Shown in pieces: positions 15,492 through 23,953 of a stretch of 64,000 nucleotides of DNA. Positions within the stretch are counted from its first letter, which is position 1. Every line of letters starts with the position of its first letter. This DNA comes from Actinomadura citrea. Lineage in GTDB: Bacteria > Actinomycetota > Actinomycetes > Streptosporangiales > Streptosporangiaceae. The notes under the pieces are model-generated. The model was not told the DNA's origin. It saw only the letters and a list, made by a program, of their open reading frames with translations, and searched no databases. A program made the translations under genes and the position numbers. Location: contig NZ_JACCBT010000001.1 of NCBI RefSeq assembly GCF_013409045.1, positions 186,001-250,000 of the forward strand, in the 5' to 3' direction.

Positions 15492-16475
15492 TCAGGGGGC
15501 GGTGGTGGTGCGGAAGGTGCGGCGGTAGGCGGACGGGGAGGTTCGCATCGTCCGGGCGAAGTGGTGGCGGAACGTCGCGGGGCTCTCGAAGCCGACCGCC
15601 GCGCCGACCTCCTCGATCGGCGCGCCGCCTCCCTCCAGCAGCGGCAGCGCGGCCAGGACCCGCTGGCCGACCACCCAGCGCAGCGGGCTCGTCCCGGTCC
15701 GCTGCTGGAAGTGCCGCAGGAACGTGCGTGGCGCGAGGCACGCCTCCCGCGCCATCAGGGCGACAGTGATGGGCTCGGCGAGGTGGTCGAGCGCCCAGGC
15801 CATGGCCCTCGCGACCGGGTCGTCCTCCCCAGGCGGGACCACCGCCGCCTCCACGAACTGCGCCTGCCCGCCGTCCCGGTGCGGCGTGACGACCAGCCGC
15901 CGCGCCACCGCGTTGGCGACCCGGGCGCCGTGGTCCTTGCGGACGAGGTGCAGGCACATGTCGAGACCCGCCGCGCTGCCCGCCCCGGTGAGCACGTCGT
16001 CGCCGTCCACGTAGAGGACGTCGGGCGTCACCCGGACGTCCGGGAAGCGGCGGTGCAGCAGGTCGGCGTACCGCCAGTGCGTGGTCGCCTCCCGTCCGTC
16101 CAGGAGCCCGGCGGCGGCCAGGGCGAACGCGCCCGAGCAGATGGACACCACGCGGGAGCCCCGCGCGTGCGCCTCCCGGAGCGCCGCGACGACCTCGGGC
16201 GGCGGGTCCCCGCGGACGTCGGGGACGGCGACGACCAGCACGGTGTCCGCCGACGCGAACGCGTCCAGACCGTGTTCGGCCGTCATCGTGAAACCGCCCA
16301 CCGCCCGCATCGGGCCGCGTTCCAGTGAGCAGACACGCAGGTCGTACCAGGGGACGTCCAGCTCGGGCCTGGGCAACCCGAACACCTCGACGACCGTGCC
16401 GAGCTCGAACGGCGCCATGCCGTCGAACACCAGCACCGACACCGTGTGCCGGCGGGACGGGGTGGCGACGCGCAT
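15492..16475 (-). CDS. GlxA-family AraC transcriptional regulator
   Basis: 327 residues. The N-terminal DJ-1/PfpI-like domain (about 10–185) has the nucleophile-elbow motif SICSGAFALAAAG. The C-terminal AraC helix-turn-helix pair includes REACLAPRTFLRHFQQRTGTSPLRW and ends with FESPATFRHHFARTMRTSP. Such proteins sense small molecules and activate nearby operons. It lies upstream of and in the same direction as the SznF-like operon, 525 nt away, so it could control that cluster. It is divergent from the rhodanese gene with 108 nt between. Target unknown. Confidence 0.85.
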   Translation of the reverse strand: MRVATPSRRHTVSVLVFDGMAPFELGTVVEVFGLPRPELDVPWYDLRVCSLERGPMRAVGGFTMTAEHGLDAFASADTVLVVAVPDVRGDPPPEVVAALREAHARGSRVVSICSGAFALAAAGLLDGREATTHWRYADLLHRRFPDVRVTPDVLYVDGDDVLTGAGSAAGLDMCLHLVRKDHGARVANAVARRLVVTPHRDGGQAQFVEAAVVPPGEDDPVARAMAWALDHLAEPITVALMAREACLAPRTFLRHFQQRTGTSPLRWVVGQRVLAALPLLEGGGAPIEEVGAAVGFESPATFRHHFARTMRTSPSAYRRTFRTTTAP

Positions 16476-16583
16476 GGCGAGATCTTAGCGATAAGCGGCA
16501 TTCACGCCACTTCCGGGCGCGGCGCCGCCACCGGAGGATCGAGGTGGCCACGAGAGACTTCTCACGTTCGAGGGAGCCCGCAC

Positions 16584-17042
16584 ATGAACGCAGTCAGCCC
16601 GGTGCCCGCCACCGCCGACGAGGCGCTCCGGCACTTCGCCGCCCGCCTGGCCTTCGAGACGGACGCGTCCGACGTGGCCGCCCGACTCGCCGAGGGGACG
16701 CCGGGCATCGTGGTCGTCGACACCCGGAGCGCCGAGAGCTGGGCGCAGGGCCACGTCCGGGGCGCCGTCCACCTGCCCACCGCCGAGATCGCCGAACGCG
16801 CCGCCGCGCTCGTCCCCGCGGGCGCGGACGTGGTCGTCTACTGCTGGGGGCCGGGCTGCAACGGCGCTCAGAAGGCGGCGCTGGAGTTCGCCAGGCTCGG
16901 CCGTCCCGTCAAGGAGATGCTCGGCGGATTCGAGTACTGGGCGCGGGAGGGCCACCCCGTGGAGACCGGTGGCGGCGCCGTCACGCGGCGTTCACCGGAC
17001 CCGCTCACCGCCCCCGTCAACGGTGTTTCCTGTGCTTGCTGA
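16584..17042 (+). CDS. Rhodanese-like sulfurtransferase domain protein
   Basis: 152 residues, one rhodanese domain: VVVDTRSAESWAQGHVRGAVHLP at about 43–65 and the active-site loop with Cys87 (VVYCWGPGCNGAQKAA). The loop carries a second Cys (92), so a C-x4-C pair is possible. The C terminus ends Cys-Ala-Cys. Expected role is sulfane-sulfur transfer or persulfide handling in the cytoplasm. The start follows GAGGGAG. Divergent from the GlxA-type regulator, a common pairing in actinomycetes, so it is probably that regulator's target. Confidence 0.8.
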   Translation: MNAVSPVPATADEALRHFAARLAFETDASDVAARLAEGTPGIVVVDTRSAESWAQGHVRGAVHLPTAEIAERAAALVPAGADVVVYCWGPGCNGAQKAALEFARLGRPVKEMLGGFEYWAREGHPVETGGGAVTRRSPDPLTAPVNGVSCAC

Positions 17043-17209
17043 GCGTGACGTGGCGCATGTTCCTTCCGGGACGGGGCATAAGGTCGTCCTCCGACGACGT
17101 TAGACTCTAGGAATCACTCTTCGGCGCCGACGACGGCGCCAGGCTCGTCCTTGCAGGCCACACCCACGCGGTGCCTCCCGAGACGTGCCCCCCTCTCGGA
17201 AGGTAATGC

Positions 17210-18700
17210 GTGACCACAGCTGCCGCTGAACAGAACCCCACCATGCCCGCCATCGCGGACGAGGAGAGGGTTCCCACCTTCGCCGAGCTCGGCCTCCCGC
17301 CGGTGCTGGTGAGCGCCCTGGTCCGCCAGGGCATCGAGGCGCCGTTCCCGATCCAGGCCGCCGCCATCCCCGACGTCATGACGGGACGCGACGTCCTCGG
17401 GCGCGGCAAGACCGGCTCCGGCAAGACCCTGGCGTTCGGGCTGCCGCTCCTGGCCCGCCTCGCCGGCCGCAAGGCCGCCCCCAAGCGTCCCCTGGCGCTG
17501 ATCCTCGTCCCGACCCGCGAGCTCGCCCAGCAGGTCCAGACGAACCTGGAGCCGCTCGGCCGCGGGCTCGGCCTGCGCTTCAAGACCGTCATCGGCCAGA
17601 CCTCGATGTTCAAGCAGATCGACGCCCTGCGCCGCGGCGTCGAGGTGCTCGTGGCCACCCCGGGCCGGCTCAAGGACCTGATGCGCCAGGGCGCCTGCGA
17701 CCTGTCCGACGTCGAGATCGCCGTGCTCGACGAGGCCGACCACATGGCCGACATGGGCTTCCTGCCCGACGTCACCGACATCCTGGACGCCGCCAAGCCC
17801 GGCGGGCAGCGGCTGCTGTTCTCCGCCACCCTCGACAAGGACGTCGACGTCCTGGTCCGGCGGTACCTGCATGAGCCGGTCACGCACGCGATCGGCCCGG
17901 TGGACGAGTCCGTCGCCACCATGGACCACCACCTGCTGCTCGTGGCGCCCAAGGAGAAGAGCGCCATCACCGCCGAGATCGCCAACCGCGAGGGCCGGAC
18001 GATCCTGTTCGCCCGCACCAAGCACGGTGTCGACCGGCTCGCCAAGCAGCTCACCCAGGCGGGGGTCCGCGCGGCGGGCCTGCACGGCGGCAAGAGCCAG
18101 GGCCTGCGCACCCGCACCCTCGCCGAGTTCCGCGAGGGCACCATCAGCGTGCTGGTCGCCACCGACGTCGCCGCCCGCGGCATCCACGTCGACGACGTGT
18201 CCCTGGTGATGCACGTCGACCCGCCCGCCGACCACAAGGACTACATGCACCGCGCCGGGCGCACCGCCCGCGCCGGCGAGCGCGGCACCGTCGTCACGCT
18301 CGTCCTGCCGCACCAGGTGCGCGCCACGTCCGCGATGACGCGCCGCGCCGGCATCAACGCGCCCCGGACCCGGGTGTCCGCCGGCGACTCCGAGCTGGTC
18401 AAGGTGACCGGCGCCCGGCAGCCGTCCGGCATCCCGATCGAGGAGCCGATCATCCCCGAGCGGCCGGCGCGCCGTGAGGGCGGCCGCGGCCGGCAGGGCG
18501 GCGGGCGTCGGGGCCGCGGCCCGCGCACCTTCGACCGCGAGGGCGGCAACCGCCGCCGCGACGGCGAGGGCGGGCACGGCGAGCACCGCTCCTACTCGTC
18601 CGGCGAACGCCGCGGCGGCCCCCGGACCGGCGGCGGCTCCCACGGCAACCGCCGGGGCGCCTCCTACGGGGGCGACCGCCGGACCGCCCGGACCAGCTGA
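17210..18700 (+). CDS. DEAD-box ATP-dependent RNA helicase
   Basis: 496 residues with GTG start; GGAAGG lies 6 nt upstream. Motifs in order: Q-motif FAELGLPPVLV…PFPIQ, Walker A GRGKTGSGKT, PTRELAQQ, TPGR, DEAD (VLDEADHMADMGF), SAT, ARGIHVD and HRAGRTARAG. The C-terminal tail from about residue 420 is rich in Arg/Gly (RGRGPRTF, GGRGRQGGGRRG), typical of RhlE-like proteins that bind RNA. It unwinds structured RNA, commonly in ribosome assembly or cold adaptation. The 167-nt gap before it may be a leader. It ends at a strong terminator. Confidence 0.9.
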   Translation: MTTAAAEQNPTMPAIADEERVPTFAELGLPPVLVSALVRQGIEAPFPIQAAAIPDVMTGRDVLGRGKTGSGKTLAFGLPLLARLAGRKAAPKRPLALILVPTRELAQQVQTNLEPLGRGLGLRFKTVIGQTSMFKQIDALRRGVEVLVATPGRLKDLMRQGACDLSDVEIAVLDEADHMADMGFLPDVTDILDAAKPGGQRLLFSATLDKDVDVLVRRYLHEPVTHAIGPVDESVATMDHHLLLVAPKEKSAITAEIANREGRTILFARTKHGVDRLAKQLTQAGVRAAGLHGGKSQGLRTRTLAEFREGTISVLVATDVAARGIHVDDVSLVMHVDPPADHKDYMHRAGRTARAGERGTVVTLVLPHQVRATSAMTRRAGINAPRTRVSAGDSELVKVTGARQPSGIPIEEPIIPERPARREGGRGRQGGGRRGRGPRTFDREGGNRRRDGEGGHGEHRSYSSGERRGGPRTGGGSHGNRRGASYGGDRRTARTS

Positions 18701-18711
18701 CCGACGACAGG

Positions 18712-18739
18712 AGAGCCCCGCCGGCAACGGCGGGGCTCT
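18712..18739 (+). terminator. Terminator after the DEAD-box helicase
   Basis: 12-bp perfect stem (AGAGCCCCGCCG and its complement) with a GCAA tetraloop, followed by TTCC. Starts 12 nt after the stop codon. Confidence 0.85.
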
Positions 18740-18777
18740 TCCGCGTTCCAGGTCGGGTGGCCGCCGCGACCGGACGG

Positions 18778-19587
18778 TCAGCCGGCTTCCTCGCTGAGGA
18801 CGTCGCCCTCACGGGCGGCGGACTCGGCGCGCAGCCTGTCCTGGAGGATCTGCAGGCCCTCCAGGCCGTCCACCGAGAGGGACGCGAGCTCGTCCAGGGA
18901 CATGAGGGGGTCGGTGCGCAGGGGCGGCTGCCAGCCGTTCTCCTTGTCGTGGCTGCGCAGGATCTTGGCCGGAACGCCGCCGATGACCGAGTGGTCGGGG
19001 AACTCGCCGCGGACGACGGCACCGCCGGCCACCGCGACGTTGCGGCCGAGGCGGGTGCCGGGAAGGATGATCGCCCCGGTGCCGATCCAGCAGCCGTCCC
19101 CGATCACGACCGGGTTGTTCTCCGGCCACTGCCGCCCGATCGGCGTGTGCAGGTCGCCGTAGGTGTGGTTCTGGTCGGTGATGTAGACGTTCGGGCCGGT
19201 GAAGACGTCGTCGCCGATGTCGATCGACTGGTGGCCGACGATGTGGGTGCCGCGGCCGAGCGAGCAGCTCCCGCCGATCCGGACGATGACGTCCGGCCCG
19301 AGGTCGAGGCCGGGCACGAACCCGGCGGAGATGGTGACGTGCGTGCCGACCAGCGTGTGGTCGCCGATCGAGATCCAGGGCTCGCCGTAGATCGCGCCGG
19401 TCGGGAATCCGATGCAGGCGCCCTCGCCCAGGTAGGCGAACTCGCGGCGGCCCGGCGTGTGCGGGGTGATCTCCCCGTGCCGCTGGATCCATTCCCAGGC
19501 GTGGTGCACGACCGTGTGCACGCCCTGGCGCGCCCGCTGCTTCACGCGGGCCGCCAGCACCTGCCGCAAGGGGCGTTTTGGCGACAT
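18778..19587 (-). CDS. Left-handed beta-helix (hexapeptide) acyltransferase
   Basis: 269 residues from the ATG at 19587; the only upstream in-frame alternative is a TTG. Repeated hexapeptide turns are visible (ISIGDHTLVGTHVTISAG, IDIGDDVFTGPNVYITD, PVVIGDGCWIGTGAIILPG), and ITDQNHTYGD corresponds to the acceptor loop with a catalytic-type His. The family transfers acetyl or other acyl groups from CoA to sugars or small molecules. The C-terminal 50 residues are non-repetitive. It is convergent with the helicase gene and appears monocistronic. Substrate unknown. Confidence 0.8.
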   Translation of the reverse strand: MSPKRPLRQVLAARVKQRARQGVHTVVHHAWEWIQRHGEITPHTPGRREFAYLGEGACIGFPTGAIYGEPWISIGDHTLVGTHVTISAGFVPGLDLGPDVIVRIGGSCSLGRGTHIVGHQSIDIGDDVFTGPNVYITDQNHTYGDLHTPIGRQWPENNPVVIGDGCWIGTGAIILPGTRLGRNVAVAGGAVVRGEFPDHSVIGGVPAKILRSHDKENGWQPPLRTDPLMSLDELASLSVDGLEGLQILQDRLRAESAAREGDVLSEEAG

Positions 19588-19636
19588 GGCGTTCACCGTA
19601 CCGGGTGGTAGCAACCCCCCGTCCGCACGGGGACGG

Positions 19637-19671
19637 TGAAGGGTCCGGCCGCCGTGCGGCCGGACCCTTCA
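19637..19671 (-). terminator. Terminator between the DUF5324-like gene and the acyltransferase gene
   Basis: 16-bp perfect inverted repeat (19637–19652 and 19656–19671, TGAAGGGTCCGGCCGC arm) with a 3-nt CGT loop. It is downstream of the gene at 19699–20181 and just upstream of the acyltransferase gene. Confidence 0.85.
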
Positions 19672-19698
19672 CCTGTGCGCTCAGCGCGTTCGCGGGGC

Positions 19699-20181
19699 TC
19701 AGTGCGGTGAATGCACCTGCCCGTCCGCGTCGGCGCCGCTGACCGTCATGGAGTCGGCCGAGGTCGCGCTGCCCGCGTGTTCGTTCGACCCTTTGGCCAT
19801 GTCACGGACGGCGCCGCGGCGTGTCGCCACCGCGCCCGCCACGCCGACGGCGGCGACCACCCCCATCATGGCCATGAGGGCGCCGCGCCCGGGCTTGGCC
19901 GACTTCGGCGGTTCCACCCGTCCGGCGACATCGCTCAGGAACGAGCTCACCCGCGGGGCGAGCCCGGTCTCCACGTACCGGGCCGCCTGCCGCAGCCTCG
20001 GTGCGCTCCATCCACGGGCGATCATCACGCGTTCGTTCGCGATCGGCCCGATCCGCTCGGCCGCGTCGGCGGCGCTCTGCCGGCACGCGTCGGCGCCCTG
20101 GCGGGCCGCCTGCTGGACGAGGGCGAGCCGGTTGACGACCTCGTCCTGCGGCTTCCGGCGGATATTGATCATTAGGGACAC
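19699..20181 (-). CDS. Small membrane protein, DUF5324-like
   Basis: 160 residues, GTG start at 20181 chosen because AGGGAGG lies 5 nt upstream; the in-frame ATG at 20172 is too far from it. An Arg/Ala-rich helical region (about 10–85) is followed by one transmembrane helix (GALMAMMGVVAAVGVAGAVAT, about 99–119) and a Ser/Gly-rich tail. Its place beside the PPIase and rhomboid genes matches a conserved actinobacterial locus that carries a DUF5324 protein. Function is not known. Confidence 0.65.
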   Translation of the reverse strand: MSLMINIRRKPQDEVVNRLALVQQAARQGADACRQSAADAAERIGPIANERVMIARGWSAPRLRQAARYVETGLAPRVSSFLSDVAGRVEPPKSAKPGRGALMAMMGVVAAVGVAGAVATRRGAVRDMAKGSNEHAGSATSADSMTVSGADADGQVHSPH

Positions 20182-20342
20182 GCTAACCTCCCTGTTTGCG
20201 AGGTCCTGTCAGGCAGCCTTCCCAGCGAACGGAAGGTAAACACCGCGATCGTGACGAGTCTTTCACTCAAGGTGACGAATCCGGGCCCGGCCGGACCGCG
20301 CACCGGTTGTCACAGAACCCATCTCAAGAGGAGGCGGCCAGC

Positions 20343-20867
20343 GTGGCCAACGAGATCTTCGCGACGCTCAACACGTCGCTCGGCAAGATCGTGATCCAGC
20401 TGTACCCGGAGCACGCGCCCGAGACGGTGGCGAACTTCGTCGAGCTGGCGGAGGGCACCCGCACCTGGACCGACCCGCGCACGGGCCAGAAGTCGGACGT
20501 GCCGCTCTACAACGGGACGATCTTCCACCGGGTCATCGACCAGTTCATGCTCCAGGGCGGCGACCCGCTCGGCACCGGTACCGGCGGCCCCGGCTACGAG
20601 TTCAAGGACGAGTTCCACCCGGACCTGAAGTTCAACCGCCCGTACCTGCTGGCGATGGCGAACGCCGGGCCCGGCACCAACGGCTCCCAGTTCTTCATCA
20701 CGCTGAGCGTCGCGCACACCCAGCACCTGACCGGCCGGCACACCATCTTCGGCAAGGTCATCGAGGGCACCGACGTCGTCGACCGCATCGGCAAGGTCCC
20801 GACGGGGCGGATGGACCGTCCGCAGAACGACGTCGTCATCGAGTCGGTGACGATCGAGCGCCGTTAG
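20343..20867 (+). CDS. Peptidyl-prolyl cis-trans isomerase (cyclophilin type)
   Basis: 174 residues from a GTG with GAGGAGG 8 nt upstream. Cyclophilin motifs: FHRVIDQFMLQGGDPLGTGTGG (catalytic Arg), MANAGPGTNGSQFFIT and HTIFGKV. No signal peptide, so it should act in the cytoplasm on Xaa-Pro bonds during protein folding. The position next to rhomboid and crgA is conserved in actinomycetes. Nothing unusual. Confidence 0.92.
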   Translation: MANEIFATLNTSLGKIVIQLYPEHAPETVANFVELAEGTRTWTDPRTGQKSDVPLYNGTIFHRVIDQFMLQGGDPLGTGTGGPGYEFKDEFHPDLKFNRPYLLAMANAGPGTNGSQFFITLSVAHTQHLTGRHTIFGKVIEGTDVVDRIGKVPTGRMDRPQNDVVIESVTIERR

Positions 20868-20939
20868 ACGTTCGTCACGGTGAGACCCCGTTACGGGTGA
20901 GCCGAGCACCCACCGTACGTACGGCCCACGGAGCCACTG

Positions 20940-21836
20940 ATGAGCACAGACCAGAGTCCCGCCCCCGAGACCTCGGTGCCGACCTGCTACCGGCATCCGA
21001 GCCGCGAGACGTATGTGCGCTGCACCCGTTGCGACCGCTTCATCTGCCCCGAGTGCATGCGGGACGCGGCGGTGGGGCACCAGTGCGTGGAGTGCGTCGC
21101 CGAGGGCAACCGGGGGGCCCGCAAGGCGGTCCCCCGGACGGTCCTCGGCGCGCGGGGCCCGGCGGCCGCGGTGCCGGTCGTCACCTACACGCTCATCGGC
21201 GCGTGCGTCGCGGTGTACCTCGCCGAGCTGGCGTCCTGGCGCGTGGTCTGGGACTTCATGATGCTCGGCCGGGGGGTGCTGCCCGGCGGGGAGGTCGGCG
21301 GGGTCGCCGAGGGCGAGTGGTACCGGCTGTTCACCACGATGTTCCTGCACCAGCGCGGCGGATCGTTCGGCATCACCCACATCCTGTTCAACATGTGGGC
21401 GCTGTGGGCCGTCGGTCCCGCGCTGGAGCAGGTGCTCGGACGGTGGCGGTTCCTCGCCCTCTACGTGCTGTCGGGGCTCGGCGGCTCGGTGCTGCTGTAC
21501 CTGGTCGGCTCGCCGCAGGACTCGGCGGTCGGCGCGTCCGGGGCCATCTTCGGGCTGTTCGGGGCGTACTTCGTGATCGGCCGCAGGCTCGGCGGGCCGG
21601 TCGGCCCCATCGTGGTGCTGCTGGTGATCAACCTGGTGATCACGTTCTCGGTGCCGGGCATCTCCTGGCAGGGCCACGTCGGCGGCCTCGCGGTGGGGGC
21701 GGCGCTGGCCGCGGCCTACGCCTACGCACCCGAGGCTCGGCGCCGGCTGTTCCACTTGGGCGCGCCGCTGGCTGTGCTGGTGCTGCTCGCGGTGCTCGTG
21801 ATGCTCAGGACGGCCGAGCTGAGCCCGGCGGTGTAG
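20940..21836 (+). CDS. Rhomboid-family intramembrane serine protease with N-terminal zinc-binding motif
   Basis: 298 residues. Residues about 16–52 hold a Cys/His cluster (CYRHPSRETYVRCTRCDR…CPECMRD…CVEC) like a B-box zinc site. Six or seven hydrophobic helices follow. The catalytic Ser is in GASGAIFG and the catalytic His in WQGHVGG. The HILFNMWALW motif on the second helix is also present. Rhomboids cleave single-pass membrane proteins within the bilayer; the target here is unknown. A hairpin begins in the stop codon. Confidence 0.9.
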   Translation: MSTDQSPAPETSVPTCYRHPSRETYVRCTRCDRFICPECMRDAAVGHQCVECVAEGNRGARKAVPRTVLGARGPAAAVPVVTYTLIGACVAVYLAELASWRVVWDFMMLGRGVLPGGEVGGVAEGEWYRLFTTMFLHQRGGSFGITHILFNMWALWAVGPALEQVLGRWRFLALYVLSGLGGSVLLYLVGSPQDSAVGASGAIFGLFGAYFVIGRRLGGPVGPIVVLLVINLVITFSVPGISWQGHVGGLAVGAALAAAYAYAPEARRRLFHLGAPLAVLVLLAVLVMLRTAELSPAV

Positions 21837-21862
21837 CCGTGCGCGGGGCCGCCGCGCACGGC
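21836..21862 (+). terminator. Terminator overlapping the rhomboid stop codon
   Basis: GCCGTGCGCGG (21836–21846) pairs perfectly with 21852–21862 around a 5-nt loop. The first base is the last base of the TAG stop. Confidence 0.7.
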
Positions 21863-21919
21863 CGCACGGGCCGCACCGGCCGCACGGCTCACGCGCGGCG
21901 GCGTCCGCGCTCCGGCGCC

Positions 21920-21983
21920 TGTGGACACCCGCTGTGGAAAACCTGGGGAAAGGCGCGGTGAGGGATCCTCAACCTGTGGATAA
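21920..21983. promoter_or_regulatory. Three DnaA-box-like nonamers upstream of convergent crgA
   Basis: TGTGGATAA at 21975–21983 is a perfect DnaA box (complement TTATCCACA). TGTGGAAAA at 21933–21941 and TGTGGACAC at 21920–21928 are near matches in the same orientation. They lie between the rhomboid terminator and the crgA stop in a block that is near oriC in relatives. Too few for an origin; possibly a DnaA-titrating or regulatory site. Confidence 0.4.
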
Positions 21984-21990
21984 CGTGCGT

Positions 21991-22248
21991 TCAGCGCCAG
22001 CGGGTCGAAAGGATCACACCCAGGATGATCGCGGTGAAGCCGATTCCCAGATTCCAGTTGTGCAGGTCGGTCATGTACGGCACGTCCGTACCGGTGCTGG
22101 CCGTCACGTAGAAGACAGCGATCCAGATCAGGCCGACGAGCCACAGGCCGACCATCGTCGGCACGAGCCAGCGCGGGCTGACCTCGGGAGCCTTGGACTT
22201 CTGCGGGGGCGTGTAGACGGCCTTCTTGCGCACTTTGGACTTGGCCAC
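21991..22248 (-). CDS. crgA: Cell division protein CrgA
   Basis: 85 residues: basic N terminus (MAKSKVRKK), then the CrgA core RWLVPTMVGLWLVGLIWI (helix 1), NWNLGIGFTAIILGVILSTRW (helix 2) and the linker. CrgA is a small divisome membrane protein that interacts with FtsZ, FtsQ, FtsI and wall-synthesis proteins in actinobacteria. Length and topology are typical. It is divergent from the DUF881 gene, as in other actinomycetes. Confidence 0.95.
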   Translation of the reverse strand: MAKSKVRKKAVYTPPQKSKAPEVSPRWLVPTMVGLWLVGLIWIAVFYVTASTGTDVPYMTDLHNWNLGIGFTAIILGVILSTRWR

Positions 22249-22329
22249 GGTGGGATCGATCTCCTCGGGCGTCCGGCGGCCGGAGCGCCGGGCCGCGCAT
22301 GGGTGTTTTGTCGGTTAGCGTAGTCGCTG

Positions 22330-23085
22330 GTGAGCAGCGTACGGCGTCCAGCGTGGGGAAGCATCATCCCAGTTCTCACGCTCCTTGCGGGAACCTTGTT
22401 CGCGGCGAGCGCGAGCACGGCCCGCGGCACGAGCCTGCGCGAGCAGGGCCGGACCAGGATCACCGAGCTCATCACCGCGGAGCAGCGCCGGGGCCGGCAG
22501 GATCGCGCCGAGTACCGGCGGCTGCGCCGCCAGGTCGACGGTATCTCCCGGGAGGCCGGACGTCACGACGCCCGGGTGAAAAACGCTCAGGCGGAGGCCG
22601 ACCGGCTGGCCGCCGAGGCCGGGTTCACCCCCGCCGCCGGCCGCGCCGTCCGGGTCTCGCTGGACGACGCGCCGCCGCCGAAGTCGGGCGAGCTGCCCCG
22701 CGGCGTCCGCCCGGACGACCTGGTGGTGCACCAGAGCGACGTCCAGGCCGTCGTCAACGCGCTGTGGGCGGGCGGCGCCCGCGCCATGCAGATCATGGAC
22801 CAGCGGGTGATCTCGACCAGCGCGGTGCGGTGCGTCGGCAATACGCTGATCCTCCAGGGCGTCGTGTACTCCCCGCCGTTCCGGATCACCGCCGTCGGCG
22901 ATCCGGACCGGCTGCGCGCGGCGCTCGGCGCGTCCCGCGAGATCGCGATCTACCGCAGGTACGTCCGCGCCTACGGGCTCGGCTACGCGGTGCGGACGGT
23001 GGAACGCGCCACGTTGCCGCCCTACACCGGCAACGTGACCATGAAGCACGCTACGGTTCCGGCGGAACCGCCCAAAGGCGGCTGA
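22330..23085 (+). CDS. DUF881 family membrane-anchored protein
   Basis: 251 residues, GTG start without an obvious ribosome site. An N-terminal transmembrane anchor (IIPVLTLLAGTLFAASAST) is followed by a charged coiled-coil region (about 40–95) and then the DUF881 core with LDDAPPP, VVHQSDVQAVVNALWAGGA and the LILQGVVYSPPFRI segment. The family is found at cell-division/sporulation loci of Gram-positive bacteria; its biochemical role is unknown. It leads the sortase and pabA genes in the same direction with short gaps. Confidence 0.85.
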   Translation: MSSVRRPAWGSIIPVLTLLAGTLFAASASTARGTSLREQGRTRITELITAEQRRGRQDRAEYRRLRRQVDGISREAGRHDARVKNAQAEADRLAAEAGFTPAAGRAVRVSLDDAPPPKSGELPRGVRPDDLVVHQSDVQAVVNALWAGGARAMQIMDQRVISTSAVRCVGNTLILQGVVYSPPFRITAVGDPDRLRAALGASREIAIYRRYVRAYGLGYAVRTVERATLPPYTGNVTMKHATVPAEPPKGG

Positions 23086-23108
23086 ACCCCCCGGCAGAGG
23101 AGGACGCG

Positions 23109-23750
23109 GTGCGGACGGTGATCCGTGGCATGGGCGAGCTGTGCATCACCACCGGGCTGATCGTCATGCTGTTCGTGACTTACGAGCTCTGGGGCACCGG
23201 CCAGTACACCAAGGGCGCGCAGGACAGGCTGGGCGACGAGATGCTGAAGAACTGGCGGGCCACCAAGGTCACCACCGAGAGGGTCGAGCTCGGCAAGGGC
23301 CTCGCCGTGATCCGCATCCCCCGGTTCGGCGAGCACTACCGCTTCGTCGTGATCGAGGGCGTCGACCGGGCCGACCTGCGCAAGGGGCCCGGCCACTACC
23401 CGGGCAGCGCGCTGCCCGGCCAGGTCGGGAACTTCGTGGTCTCCGGCCACCGGACGACCTACTCCGCGCCGTTCAACCGGCTCGGCGAGCTCGACCGCGG
23501 CGACAAGATCCTCATCGACACCCGGGACGAGCAGTACGTCTACCAGGTCACCGACCGGCGGATCGTGAAGCCGTCGGCGACGGAGGTGACCGCTCCCGTC
23601 CCGCTCCACCCGAAGCGGCGGCCGACCGAGCGGCTCCTCACGCTCACCACCTGCCACCCCAAGTACTCCGCCGCCCAACGAATGATCATCTTCGGCGAGC
23701 TGGTCGAGACGCTGCCGCGCGCGGCGTCGGCCCGCGCCGCCGGGACGTAG
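23109..23750 (+). CDS. Class E sortase
   Basis: 213 residues from the GTG at 23109, preceded by AGAGGAGG. N-terminal membrane anchor at about 9–27, then the sortase barrel with catalytic His114 (SGHRTTY), Cys182 (TLTTCHPKYS) and Arg191. The sequence TLTTCHP fits class E (housekeeping sortases of high-GC Gram-positives that usually favour LAXTG-type signals). It would attach surface proteins to the peptidoglycan precursor. No sortase substrate is recognisable in the window. Followed after 8 nt by a small membrane protein gene. Confidence 0.9.
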   Translation: MRTVIRGMGELCITTGLIVMLFVTYELWGTGQYTKGAQDRLGDEMLKNWRATKVTTERVELGKGLAVIRIPRFGEHYRFVVIEGVDRADLRKGPGHYPGSALPGQVGNFVVSGHRTTYSAPFNRLGELDRGDKILIDTRDEQYVYQVTDRRIVKPSATEVTAPVPLHPKRRPTERLLTLTTCHPKYSAAQRMIIFGELVETLPRAASARAAGT

Positions 23751-23758
23751 GAGGCCTC

Positions 23759-23947
23759 GTGTACGCCTGGATCTGGCGCCGACTGCCCGGCGCGTGGCAG
23801 ACCAAGACCGCGACCGCGCTCGGCCTGTTCGTGGCGATCGCCGTCCTCCTCTGGTACGTCGTGTTCCCGTGGGTCGAACCCAAGGTCCAGTTCGACCACG
23901 GCGTGGTGCAGGACCCGGCGCCGTCCGGCTCCGCCACCCCGGGCTGA
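23759..23947 (+). CDS. Small single-pass membrane protein
   Basis: 62 residues, GTG start with GTAGGAGG 4 nt upstream. Trp-rich N terminus (MYAWIWRRLPGAW), one membrane helix (ATALGLFVAIAVLLWYVVFPW) and a short acidic/Pro-rich tail. It sits between the sortase and pabA genes with 8- and 6-nt gaps, so it is co-transcribed. A short gene in this slot is common in actinomycetes. No known function; the location suggests a membrane partner of the sortase. Confidence 0.75.
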   Translation: MYAWIWRRLPGAWQTKTATALGLFVAIAVLLWYVVFPWVEPKVQFDHGVVQDPAPSGSATPG

Positions 23948-23953
23948 CCGGCG

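Noticed and set aside
19588..19614. TTG start 27 nt upstream for the acyltransferase
   Set aside because: The ATG at 19587 gives the normal family N terminus and the TTG has no ribosome site.
21920..21983. Possible replication origin from DnaA-like boxes
   Set aside because: Only three boxes, one of them perfect, and no dnaA, dnaN or AT-rich unwinding region; oriC is likely near but outside the window.
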